Source of the DNA: Hippophae tibetana
Lineage: Eukaryota; Streptophyta; Magnoliopsida; Rosales; Elaeagnaceae
DNA length: 64,000 nucleotides
Assembly: GCA_037013495.1 (NCBI GenBank)
Contig: CM072810.1
Span: forward strand, 76,492,449 to 76,556,448
Direction of reading: 5' to 3'
Positions within the stretch are counted from its first letter, which is position 1, and every line of letters begins with the position of its first letter. Shown one piece after another: positions 11,690 to 22,707 of this stretch. The notes beneath the pieces are model-generated. The model saw only the letters and a program-made list of their open reading frames with translations. It was not told where the DNA came from and did no database searches. The position numbers were made by a program, and so were the translations under genes.

Positions 11690-13140
11690 AATAAAAGAGT
11701 AGGAAAAAGAAGATGGGTTATACTCTTCACAATATTAAAAAAAGAAAATTTGAGAAATAAGAGTTCCAACTTTAAACGGCCATAACTTTTGACTCGTATA
11801 CCGAAATTACTATTATAATATATCAAGTTAGAGCTTGTAACGATTCCTATAATCTCAGCTATGTGGTAGAAGAACTTCATTTTTTGAACAAAAATTCTCC
11901 TTTTACATCACCTACCGAGGTCTTAATGTTTTTGTTCCATATAGACCCTTTTGTTTTGCTTTTAATATTTTTCAATGCAACTATTACGAATATAGAGGTG
12001 CCGACGAAAAGTGTGTTTAAAAATATTCTAAATATTTTCAATATCTAATAATTATTCTCATGACAATGCAAATATACTCATTACGCTTCACAATTTATGT
12101 TTTGGAACATAAAATTGAAAGATTAATTTTCGAAGCCATTTATGTATTGCGATTTTCTTTTTTAGGGAATTGTTAAATTTAATGTATTATTTTTATGCTT
12201 TTTTTCTTCATGGATGGATTATGCACATTACACAACTAAAGAGCCATATTAAGGTTGCATTAGGTTTAGGGTTTTGTTCTGTATAATAGAAAACAGTAGC
12301 CTTATGATGGAGGAAGATTTGATAACTTTAGTGAAATTACTTTTTAGAAATATTGTTGCTTTTATTCCTGTGGTTCTTGATTGAATGCTCCAATTCGACA
12401 TATCAAAAGGAGTGATCATCTTTTTTGGCATTACAAGGTTGGGGTATTATGGACTTGTTGATGTTGTTTTCCTCTGTGTAATTCGTTTAGTATTTATTTT
12501 TGAAACCATAGTCTCTTGTTCTTGATCTTTATTTCTATGTTCAATCAATCTTTGTTCTTCATAAATAAAAGAGTAGGAAAAAGAAGATGGGTTATACTCT
12601 GCACAATATTAAAAAAAGAAAATTTGAGAAATAAGAGTTCCAACTTTAAACGGCCATAACTTTTGACTCGTATACCGAAATTACTATTATAATATATCAA
12701 GTTAGAGCTTGTAACGATTCCTATAATCTCAGCTATGTGGTAGAAGAACTTCATTTTTTGAACAAAAATTCTCCTTTTACATCACCTACCGAGGTCTTAA
12801 TGTTTTTGTTCCATATAGACCCTTTTGTTTTGCTTTTAATATTTTTCAATGCAACTATTACGAATATAGAGGTGCCGACGAAAAGTGTGTTTAAAAATAT
12901 TCTAAATATTTTCAATATCTAATAATTATTCTCATGACAATGCAAATATACTCATTACGCTTCACAATTTATGTTTTGGAACATAAAATTGAAAGATTAA
13001 TTTTCGAAGCCATTTATGTATTGCGATTTTCTTTTTTAGGGAATTGTTAAATTTAATGTATGATTTTTATGCTTTTTTTCTTCATGGATGGATTATGCAC
13101 ATTACACAACTAAAGAGCCATATTAAGGTTGCATTAGGTT
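11690..13140 (+). repeat. Locally duplicated half-units, copies 14 and 15
   Basis: The late part of copy 14 and the start of copy 15 match the late part of copy 15 and the start of copy 16 at an offset of 874 bp. Shared private variants are gtggtagaagaacttc, gacaatgcaaatatac, aatttatgttttgg and ttcatggatgg. The first halves of copies 14 and 15 differ, so the exchange covered less than a full unit. Confidence 0.75.
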
Positions 13141-14845
13141 TAGGGTTTTGTTCCGTATAATAGAAAACAGTAGCCTTATGATGGAGGTAGATTTGATAAC
13201 TTTAGTGAAAATACTTTTTAGAAATATTCTTGCTTTTATTCCTGTGGTTCTTGATTTAATGCTCCAATTCGACATATCAAAAGGAGTGATCATCTTTTTT
13301 GGCATCACAAGTTTGGGGCATTATGGACTTGTTGATGTTGTTTTCATCTGTGTATTTCGTTTCGTATTTATTTTTGAAACCATAGTCTCTTCCTCTTGAT
13401 CTTTATTTCTATGGTCAATCAATCTTTGTTCTTCATAAATAAAAGAGTAGGAAAAAGAAGATGGGTTATACTCTTCACAATATTAAAAAAAGAAAATTTG
13501 AGAAATAAGAGTTCCAACTTTAAACGGCCATAACTTTTGACTCGTATATCGAAATTACTATTATAATATATCAAGTTAGAACTTGTAACGATTCCTATAA
13601 TCTCAGCTATGTGGCAGAAGAACCTCATTTTTTGAACAAAAATTCTCCTTTTACATCACCTACAGAGGTCTTAATGTTTTTATTCCATATAGAGCCTTTT
13701 GTTTTTCTTTGGATTTTTTTCAACGCAACAATTACCAATATTGACGTGCCGACGAAAAGTGTGTTTAAAAATATTGTAAATATTTTCAATATCTCATAAT
13801 TATTCTCATGACAATACAAATATACTAATTACGCTTCACAATTATTTTTTAGGAACATAAAATTGAAAGATTAATTTTCGAAGCCATTTATGTATAGCGA
13901 TTTTCTTTTTTAGTGAATTGTTAAATTTAATGTATTATTTTTATTCTTTTTTTCTTCAAGGATGGATTAAGCACATTACACAACTAAATAGGCATATTAA
14001 GGTTGCATTAGGTTTAGGGTTTTGTTCCGTATAATAGAAAACAGTAGCCTTATGATGGAGGAAGATATGATAACTTTAGTGAAAATACTTTTTAGAAATA
14101 TTCTTGCTTTTATTCCGGTGGTTCTTGATTGAATGCTCCAATTCGACATATCAAAAGGAGTGATCATCTTTTTTGGCATCACAAGTTTGGGGCATTATGG
14201 ACTTGTTGATGTTGTTTTCATCTGTGTATTTCGTTTCGTATTTATTTTTGAAACCATAGTCTCTTCGTATTGATCTTTATTTCTATGGTCAATCAATCCT
14301 TGTTCTTCATAAATAAAAGAGAAGGAAAAAGAAGATGTGTTATACTCTTCACAATATTAAAAAAAGAAAATTTGAGAAATAAGAGTTCCAACTTTAAACG
14401 GCCATAACTTTTGACTCGTATATCGAAATTACTATTATAATATATCAAGCTAGAGCTTGTAACGATTCCTATAATCTCAGCTATGTGGCAGAAGAACCTC
14501 ATTTTTTGAACAAAAATTCTCCTTTTACATCACCTACAGAGGTCTTAATGTTTTTTTTCCATATAGACCCTTTTGTTTTTCTTTGGATTTGTTTTATGCA
14601 ACTATTACGAATATAGAGGTGCCGATGAAAAGTGTGTTTAAAAATATTCTAAATATTTTCAATATCTAATAATTATTCTCATGACAATACAGATATACTC
14701 ATTACGCTTCACAATTTATTTTTTGGAACATAAAATTGAAAGATTAATTTTCGAAGCCATTTATGTATAGCGATTTTCTTTTTAAGTGAATTGTTAAATT
14801 TAATGTATTATTTTTATGCTTTTTTCCGTCACGGATGGATTATGC
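13099..14845 (+). repeat. Dimer higher-order repeat, first copy (units 16-17)
   Basis: A type I unit followed by a type II unit. Private variants: attccatatagagcc, tcaacgcaacaattacc, attttttaggaac, cttcaaggatgg, aaataggcatatt, gaagatatgataac, cttcgtattgatc and tcaatccttg. The dimer recurs at 14,846 and 18,343. Confidence 0.85.
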
Positions 14846-17430
14846 ACATTACACAACTAAATAGCCATATTAAGGTTGCATTAGGTTTAGGGTTTTGTTC
14901 CGTATAATAGAAAACAGTAGCCTTATGATGGAGGTAGATTTGATAACTTTAGTGAAAATACTTTTTAGAAATATTCTTGCTTTTATTCCTGTGGTTCTTG
15001 ATTGAATGCTCCAATTCGACATATCAAAAGGAGTGATCATCTTTTTTGGCATCACAAGTTTGGGGCATTATGGACTTGTTGATGTTGTTTTCATCTGTGT
15101 ATTTCGTTTCGTATTTATTTTTGAAACCATAGTCTCTTCCTCTTGATCTTTATTTCTATGGTCAATCAATCTTTGTTCTTCATAAATAAAAGAGTAGGAA
15201 AAAGAAGATGGGTTATACTCTTCACAATATTAAAAAAAGAAAATTTGAGAAATAAGAGTTCCAACTTTAAACGGCCATAACTTTTGACTCGTATATCGAA
15301 ATTACTATTATAATATATCAAGTTAGAACTTGTAACGATTCCTATAATCTCAGCTATGTGGCAGAAGAACCTCATTTTTTGAACAAAAATTCTCCTTTTA
15401 CATCACCTACAGAGGTCTTAATGTTTTTATTCCATATAGAGCCTTTTGTTTTTCTTTGGATTTTTTTCAACGCAACAATTACCAATATTGACGTGCCGAC
15501 GAAAAGTGTGTTTAAAAATATTCTAAATATTTTCAATATCTCATAATTATTCTCATGACAATACAAATATACTAATTACGCTTCACAATTATTTTTTAGG
15601 AACATAAAATTGAAAGATTAATTTTCGAAGCCATTTATGTATAGCGATTTTCTTTTTTAGTGAATTGTTAAATTTAATGTATTATTTTTATTCTTTTTTT
15701 CTTCAAGGATGGATTAAGCACATTACACAACTAAATAGGCATATTAAGGTTGCATTAGGTTTAGGGTTTTGTTCCGTATAATAGAAAACAGTAGCCTTAT
15801 GATGGAGGAAGATATGATAACTTTAGTGAAAATACTTTTTAGAAATATTCTTGCTTTTATTCCTGTGGTTCTTGATTGAATGCTCCAATTCGACATATCA
15901 AAAGGAGTGATCATCTTTTTTGGCATCACAAGTTTGGGGGCATTATGGACTTGTTGATGTTGTTTTCATCTGTGTATTTCGTTTCGTATTTATTTTTGAA
16001 ATCATAGTCTCTTCGTATTGATCTTTATTTCTATGGTCAATCAATCCTTGTTCTTCATAAATAAAAGAGTAGGAAAAAGAAGATGTGTTATACTCTTCAC
16101 AATATTAAAAAAATAAAATTTGAGAAATAAGAGTTCCAACTTTAAACGGCCATAACTTTTGACTCGTATATCGAAATTACTATTATAATATATCAAGCTT
16201 GAGCTTGTAACGATTCCTATAATCTCAGCTATGTGGCAGAAGAACCTCATTTTTTGAACAAAAATTCTCCTTTTACATCACCTACAGAGGTCTTAATGTT
16301 TTTTTTCCATAAAGACCCTTTTGTTTTTCTTTGGATTTTTTTTATGCAACTATTACGAATATAGAGGTGCCGATGAAAAGTGTGTTTAAAAATGTTCTAA
16401 ATATTTTCAATATCTAATAATTATTCTCATGACAATACAAATATACTCATTACGCTTCACAATTTATTTTTTGGAACATAAAATTGAAAGATTAATTTTC
16501 GAAGCCATTTATGTATAGCGATTTTCTTTTTTAGTGAATTGTTAAATTTAATGTATTATTTTTATGCTTTTTTCCGTCACGGATGGATTATGCACATTAC
16601 ACAACTAAATAGCCATATTAAATTTGCATTTGGTTTAGGGTTTTGTTCCGTATAATAGAAAACAGTAGCCTTATGATGGAGGTAGATTTGATAACTTTAG
16701 TGAAAATACTTTTTAGAAATATTCTTGCTTTTATTCCTGTGGTTCTTGATTGAATGCTCCAATTCGACATATCAAAAGGTGTGATCATCTTTTTTGGCAT
16801 CACAAGTTTGGGGTATTATGGACTTGTTGATGTTGTTTTCATCTGTGTATTTCGTTTCTATTTATTTTTGAAACCATAGTCTCTTCTTCTTGATCTTTAT
16901 TTCTATGTTCAATCAATCTTTGTTCTTCATAAATAAAAGAGTAAGAAAAAGAAGATGGGTTATACTCTGCACAATATTAAAAAAAGAAAATTTGAGAAAT
17001 AAGAGTTCCAACTTTAAACGGCCATAACTTTTTACTCGTATACCGAAATTACTATTATAATATATCAAGTTAGAGCTTGTAACGATTCCTATAATCTCAG
17101 CTATGTGGCAGAGGAACCCCATTTTTTGAACAAAAATTCTTCTTTTACATCACCCACCGAGGTCTTAATGTTTTTGTTATATATAGACCCTTTTGTTTTT
17201 CTTTGGATTTTTTTCAATGCAACAATTACGAATATTGACGTGCCGACGAAAAGTGTGTTTAAAAATATTCTAAATATTTTCAATATCTCATAATTATTCT
17301 CTTGACAATACAAATATACTAATTACGCTTCACAATTATTTTTTTGGAACATAAAATTGAAAGATTAATTTTCGAAGCCATTTATGTATAGCGATTTTCT
17401 TTTTTAGTGAATTGTTAAATTTAATGTATT
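14230..17430 (+). repeat. Tetramer higher-order repeat, first copy
   Basis: Late unit 17 to late unit 20 is repeated by late unit 21 to late unit 24 at an offset of 3,500-3,503 bp. Shared private features: ggatttgttttatgc with acaatacagatatac, the dimer variants, ttaaatttgcatttgg, and a switch to gcagaggaacccc near 17,108. The two copies part after about 17,430 and 20,935. Confidence 0.82.
14846..16593 (+). repeat. Dimer higher-order repeat, second copy (units 18-19)
   Basis: It follows the first copy directly, at an offset of 1,747 bp. The type II half differs from unit 17: it has ttttttttccataaagac, ggattttttttatgc and aaaatgttc, which also occur in copy 2 (1,450-1,560). Unit 19 has one extra g in the run near 15,936. 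Confidence 0.85.
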
Positions 17431-17466
17431 ATTTTTATGCTTTTTTCCGTCACGGATGGATTATGC

Positions 17467-18342
17467 ACATTACACAACTAAATAGCCATATTAAATTTGC
17501 ATTTGGTTTAGGGTTTTGTTCCGTATAATAGAAAACAGTAGCCTTATGATGGAGGTAGATTTGATAACTTTAGTGAAAATACTTTTTTAGAAATATTCTT
17601 GCTTTTATTCCTGTGGTTCTTGATTGAATGCTCCAATTCGACATATCAAAAGGTGTGATCATCTTTTTTGGCATCACAAGTTTGGGGTATTATGGACTTG
17701 TTGATGTTGTTTTCATCTGTGTATTTCGTTTCGTATTTATTTTTGAAACCATAGTCTCTTCGTATTGATCTTTATTTCTATGGTCAATCAATCCTTGTTC
17801 TTCATAAATAAAAGAGAAGGAAAAAGAAGATGTGTTATACTCTTCACAATATTAAAAAAAAGAAAATTTGAGAAATAAGAGTTCCAACTTTAAACGGCCA
17901 TAACTTTTGACTCGTATATCGAAATTACTATTTATAATATATCAAGCTAGAGCTTGTAACGATTCCTATAATCTCAGCTATGTGGCAGAAGAACCTCATT
18001 TTTTGAACAAAAATTCTCCTTTTACATCACCTACAGAGGTCTTAATGTTTTTTTTTCCATATAGACCTTTTGTTTTTCTTTGGATTTGTTTTATGCAACT
18101 ATTACGAATATAGAGGTGCCGATGAAAAGTGTGTTTAAAAATATTCTAAATATTTTCAATATCTAATAATTATTCTCATGACAATACAGATATACTCATT
18201 ACGCTTCACAATTTATTTTTTGGAACATAAAATTGAAAGATTAATTTTCGAAGCCATTTATGTATAGCGATTTTCTTTTTAAGTGAATTGTTAAATTTAA
18301 TGTATTATTTTTATGCTTTTTTCCGTCACGGATGGATTATGC
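17467..18342 (+). repeat. Chimeric unit, copy 21
   Basis: The first about 225 bp match unit 20 (taaatttgcatttgg, aaaaggtgtgatc, ttggggtattatgg). From about base 270 on it matches unit 17 (cgtttcgtattta, cttcgtattgatc, ggatttgttttatgc). The joint falls between about 17,691 and 17,736, in a stretch both parents share. Confidence 0.8.
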
Positions 18343-20935
18343 ACATTACACAACTAAATAGCCATATTAAGGTTGCATTAGGTTTTAGGGTTTTGTTCCG
18401 TATAATAGAAAACAGTAGCCTTATGATGGAGGTAGATTTGATAACTTTAGTGAAAATACTTTTTAGAAATATTCTTGCTTTTATTCCTGTGGTTCTTGAT
18501 TGAATGCTCCAATTCGACATATCAAAAGGAGTGATCATCTTTTTTTGGCATCACAAGTTTTGGGGCATTATGGACTTGTTGATGTTGTTTTCATCTGTGT
18601 ATTTCGTTTCGTATTTATTTTTGAAACCATTAGTCTCTTCCTCTTGATCTTTATTTCTATGGTCAATCAATCTTTGTTCTTCATAAATAAAAGAGTAGGA
18701 AAAAGAAGATGGGTTATACTCTTCACAATATTAAAAAAAGAAAATTTGAGAAATAAGAGTTCCAACTTTAAACGGCCATAACTTTTGACTCGTATATCGA
18801 AATTACTATTATAATATATCAAGTTAGAACTTGTAACGATTCCTATAATCTCAGCTATGTGGCAGAAGAACCTCATTTTTTGAACAAAAAATTCTCCTTT
18901 TACATCACCCTACAAGAGGTCTTAATGTTTTTATTCCATATAGAGCCTTTTGTTTTTCTTTGGATTTTTTTCAACGCAACAATTACCAATATTGACGTGC
19001 CGACGAAAAGTGTGTTTAAAAATATTCTAAATATTTTCAATATCTCATAATTATTCTCATGACAATACAAATATACTAATTACGCTTCACAATTATTTTT
19101 TAGGAACATAAAATTGAAAGATTAATTTTCGAAGCCATTTATGTATAGCGATTTTCTTTTTTAGTGAATTGTTAAATTTAATGTATTATTTTTATTCTTT
19201 TTTTCTTCAAGGATGGATTAAGCACATTACACAACTAAATAGGCATATTAAGGTTGCATTAGGTTTAGGGTTTTGTTCCGTATAATAGAAAACAGTAGCC
19301 TTATGATGGAGGAAGATATGATAACTTTAGTGAAAATACTTTTTAGAAATATTCTTGCTTTTATTCCTGTGGTTCTTGATTGAATGCTCCAATTCGACAT
19401 ATCAAAAGGAGTGATCATCTTTTTGGCATCACAAGTTTGGGGCATTATGGACTTGTTGATGTTGTTTTCATCTGTGTATTTCGTTTCGTATTTATTTTTG
19501 AAATCATAGTCTCTTCGTATTGATCTTTATTTCTATGGTCAATCAATCCTTGTTCTTCATAAATAAAAGAGTAGGAAAAAGAAGATGTGTTATACTCTTC
19601 ACAATATTAAAAAAATAAAATTTGAGAAATAAGAGTTCCAACTTTAAACGGCCATAACTTTTGACTCGTATATCGAAATTACTATTATAATATATCAAGC
19701 TTGAGCTTGTAACGATTCCTATAATCTCAGCTATGTGGCAGAAGAACCTCATTTTTTGAACAAAAATTCTCCTTTTACATCACCTACAGAGGTCTTAATG
19801 TTTTTTTTCCATAAAGACCCTTTTGTTTTTTCTTTGGATTTTTTTTATGCAACTATTACGAATATAGAGGTGCCGATGAAAAGTGTGTTTAAAAATGTTC
19901 TAAATATTTTCAATATCTAATAATTATTCTCATGACAATACAAATATACTCATTACGCTTCACAATTTATTTTTTGGAACATAAAATTGAAAGATTAATT
20001 TTCGAAGCCATTTATGTATAGCGATTTTCTTTTTTAGTGAATTGTTAAATTTAATGTATTATTTTTATGCTTTTTTCCGTCACGGATGGATTATGCACAT
20101 TACACAACTAAATAGCCATATTAAATTTGCATTTGGTTTAGGGTTTTGTTCCGTATAATAGAAAACAGTAGCCTTATGATGGAGGTAGATTTGATAACTT
20201 TAGTGAAAATACTTTTTAGAAATATTCTTGCTTTTATTCCTGTGGTTCTTGATTGAATGCTCCAATTCGACATATCAAAAGGTGTGATCATCTTTTTTGG
20301 CATCACAAGTTTGGGGGTAATATGGACTTGTTGATGTTGTTTTCATCTGTGTATTTCGTTTCTATTTATTTTTGAAACCATAGTCTCTTCTTCTTGATCT
20401 TTATTTCTATGTTCAATCAATCTTTGTTCTTCATAAATAAAAGAGTAAGAAAAAGAAGATGGGTTATACTCTGCACAATATTAAAAAAAGAAAATTTGAG
20501 AAATAAGAGTTCCAACTTTAAAACGGCCATAACTTTTTACTCGTATACCGAAATTACTATTATAATATATCAAGTTAGAGCTTGTAACGATTCCTATAAT
20601 CTCAGCTATGTGGCAGAGGAACCCCATTTTTTGAACAAAAATTCTTCTTTTACATCACCCACCGAGGTCTTAATGTTTTTGTTATATATAGACCCTTTTG
20701 TTTTTCTTTGGATTTTTTTCAATGCAACAATTACGAATATTGACGTGCCGACGAAAAGTGTGTTAAAAATATTCTAAATATTTTTCAATATCTCATAATT
20801 ATTCTCTTGACAATACAAATATACTAATTACGCTTCACAATTATTTTTTTGGAACATAAAATTGAAAGATTAATTTTCGAAGCCATTTATGTATAGCGAT
20901 TTTCTTTTTTAGTGAATTGTTAAATTTAATGTATT
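17735..20935 (+). repeat. Tetramer higher-order repeat, second copy
   Basis: It is the counterpart of 14,230-17,430. It ends where unit 25 takes up the 3.4-kb-like sequence (cacggatgaattaagc). This copy lies almost wholly inside an indel-rich patch, so its divergence from the first copy is mostly single-base indels. Confidence 0.82.
18343..20096 (+). repeat. Dimer higher-order repeat, third copy (units 22-23)
   Basis: It matches units 18-19 at an offset of about 3,500 bp. Unit 22 is 7 bp longer than unit 18, and all 7 differences are single-base insertions, mostly in homopolymers. That is unlike other recent duplicates in this array. Confidence 0.85.
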
Positions 20936-22320
20936 ATTTTTATTCTTTTTTTCTTCACGGATGAATTAAGCACATTACACAACGAAATAGCCATATTAAG
21001 GTTGCATTAGGTTTAGTGTTTTTGTTCCGTATAATACAAAACAGTAGCCTAAGATTTGATAACTTTAGTGAAAATACTTTTTAGAAATATTCTTGCTTTT
21101 ATTCCTGTGGTTCTTGATTGAATGCTCCAATTCGACATATCAAAAGGAGTGATCATCTTTTTTGGCATCACAAGTTTGGGGCATTATGGACTTGTTGATG
21201 TTGTTTTCATCTGTGTATTTCGTTTCGTATTTATTTTTGAAACCGTAGTCTCTCGTCTTGATCTTTATATCTATGGTCAATAAATCTTTGTTCTTCATAA
21301 ATAAAAGAGTAGGAAAAAGAAGATGTGTTATACTTTTCACAATATTAAAAAAAGAAAATTTGAGAAATAAGAGTTCCAACTTTAAACGGCCATAACTTTT
21401 GACTCGTATACCGAAATTACTATTATAATATATCAAGTTAAAGCTTGTAACGATTCCTATAATCTCAGCTATGTGGCAGAAAGAACCTCATTTTTTGAAC
21501 AAAAATTCTCCTTTTACATCACCTACCGAGGTCTTAATGTTTTTGTTCCATATAGACCCTTTTGTTTTTCTTTGGATTTTTTTCAATGCAACAATTACGA
21601 ATATTGACGTGCCGACGAAAAGTGTGTTTAAAAATATTCTAAATATTTTCAATATCTCATAATTATTCTCCTGACAATACAAATATACTAATTACGCTTC
21701 ACAATTATTTTTTTGGAACATAAAATTGAAAGATTAATTTTCGAAGCCATTTATGTATAGCGATTTTCTTTTTAGTGAATTGTTAAATTTAATGTATTAT
21801 TTTTATTCTTTTTTTCTTCACGGATGGATGAAGCAGATTACACAACTAAATAGCCATATTAAGGTTGCATTAGGTTTAGGGTTTTGTTCCGTATAATAGA
21901 AAACAGTAGCCTTATGATGGAGGAAGATTTGATAACTTTAGTAAAATTACTTTTTAAAATATTCTTGCTTTTATTCCTGTGGTTCTTGATTGAATGCTCC
22001 AATTCGTCATATCAAAAGGAATGATCATCTTTTCTGGCATCACAAGTTTGGGGCATTATGGACTTGTTGATGTTGTTTTCATCTGTGTATTTCGTTTCGT
22101 ATTTATTTTTGAAACCGTAGTCTCTTCGTCTTGATCTTTATATCTATGGTCAATCAATCTTTGTTCTTCATAAATAAAAGAGTAGGAAAAAGAAGTTGTG
22201 TTATACTCTTCACAATATTAAAAAAAGAAAATTTGAGAAATAAGAGTTCCAACTTTAAACGGCCATAACTTTTGACTCGTATACCGAAATTACTATTATA
22301 ATATATCAAGTTAAAGCTTG
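20607..22320 (+). repeat. Second copy of the 3.13-4.85 kb block
   Basis: It carries the same private variants as 3,130-4,850. Compared with that copy it has gained several single-base changes and indels, and an 11-bp loss in copy 25. It joins directly to a block from elsewhere inside copy 26. Confidence 0.85.
21045..21056 (+). other. 11-bp deletion in copy 25
   Basis: Relative copy 5 has 11 bases (tatgatggggg) between cagtagcct and aagatttg. Copy 25 joins these two directly near 21,050. This explains its length of only 863 bp. It lies in the indel-rich patch, but the loss is larger than a homopolymer slip. Confidence 0.85.
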
Positions 22321-22707
22321 TAACGATTCCTATAATCTCAGCTATGTGGCAGAAGAACCTCATTTTTTGAACAAAAATTCTCCTTTTACATCACCTACCG
22401 AGGTCTTAATGTTTTTGTTCCATATAGACCCTTTTGTTTTTCTTTGGATTTTTTTCAATGCAACAATTACGAATATTGACGTGCCGACGAAAAGTGTGTT
22501 TAAAACTATTCTAAATATTTTCAATATCTAATAATTAATCTCATGACAATACAAATATACTCATTACGCTTCACAATTTATTTTTTGGAACATAAATTTG
22601 AAAGATTAATTTTCGAAGCCATTTATGTATTGCGATTTTCTTTTTTAGGGAATAGTTAAATTTGATGTATTATTTTTATGCTTTTTTTCATCACGGATGG
22701 ATTATGC
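21835..22707 (+). repeat. Chimeric unit, copy 26, joining two copied blocks
   Basis: Up to about 22,320 it matches copy 6 (ctttttaaaatattc, attcgtcatatc, gttaaagcttg). From 22,505 on it matches copy 10 (aaaactattc, aattaatctc). The joint lies between, in identical sequence. It is therefore the fusion point of material from 3.1-4.85 kb and 8.49-10.95 kb, or of their ancestors. Confidence 0.85.

Larger units (their letters stand above)
17580..21775 (+). other. Indel-rich patch (possible consensus errors)
   Basis: Units 21-25 carry many single-base gains or losses absent from their close relatives. Examples are one extra t near 17,581, an A8 run near 17,854, tatttataat near 17,931, an extra t at 18,384, a 7-T run at 18,540, ttttggggc near 18,558, ccattagtc near 18,630, aacaaaaaattc near 18,886, caccctacaagagg near 18,906, tttaaaacgg near 20,520 and gcagaaagaacc near 21,476. 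These account for the two odd unit lengths together with one 11-bp loss. Confidence 0.8.

Noticed and set aside
20394-20777. A 127-codon open frame, the longest in the window
   Set aside because: It exists only because of one-base insertions in the indel-rich patch (tttaaaacgg near 20,520) that join two frames. The sister unit 20 does not have it.
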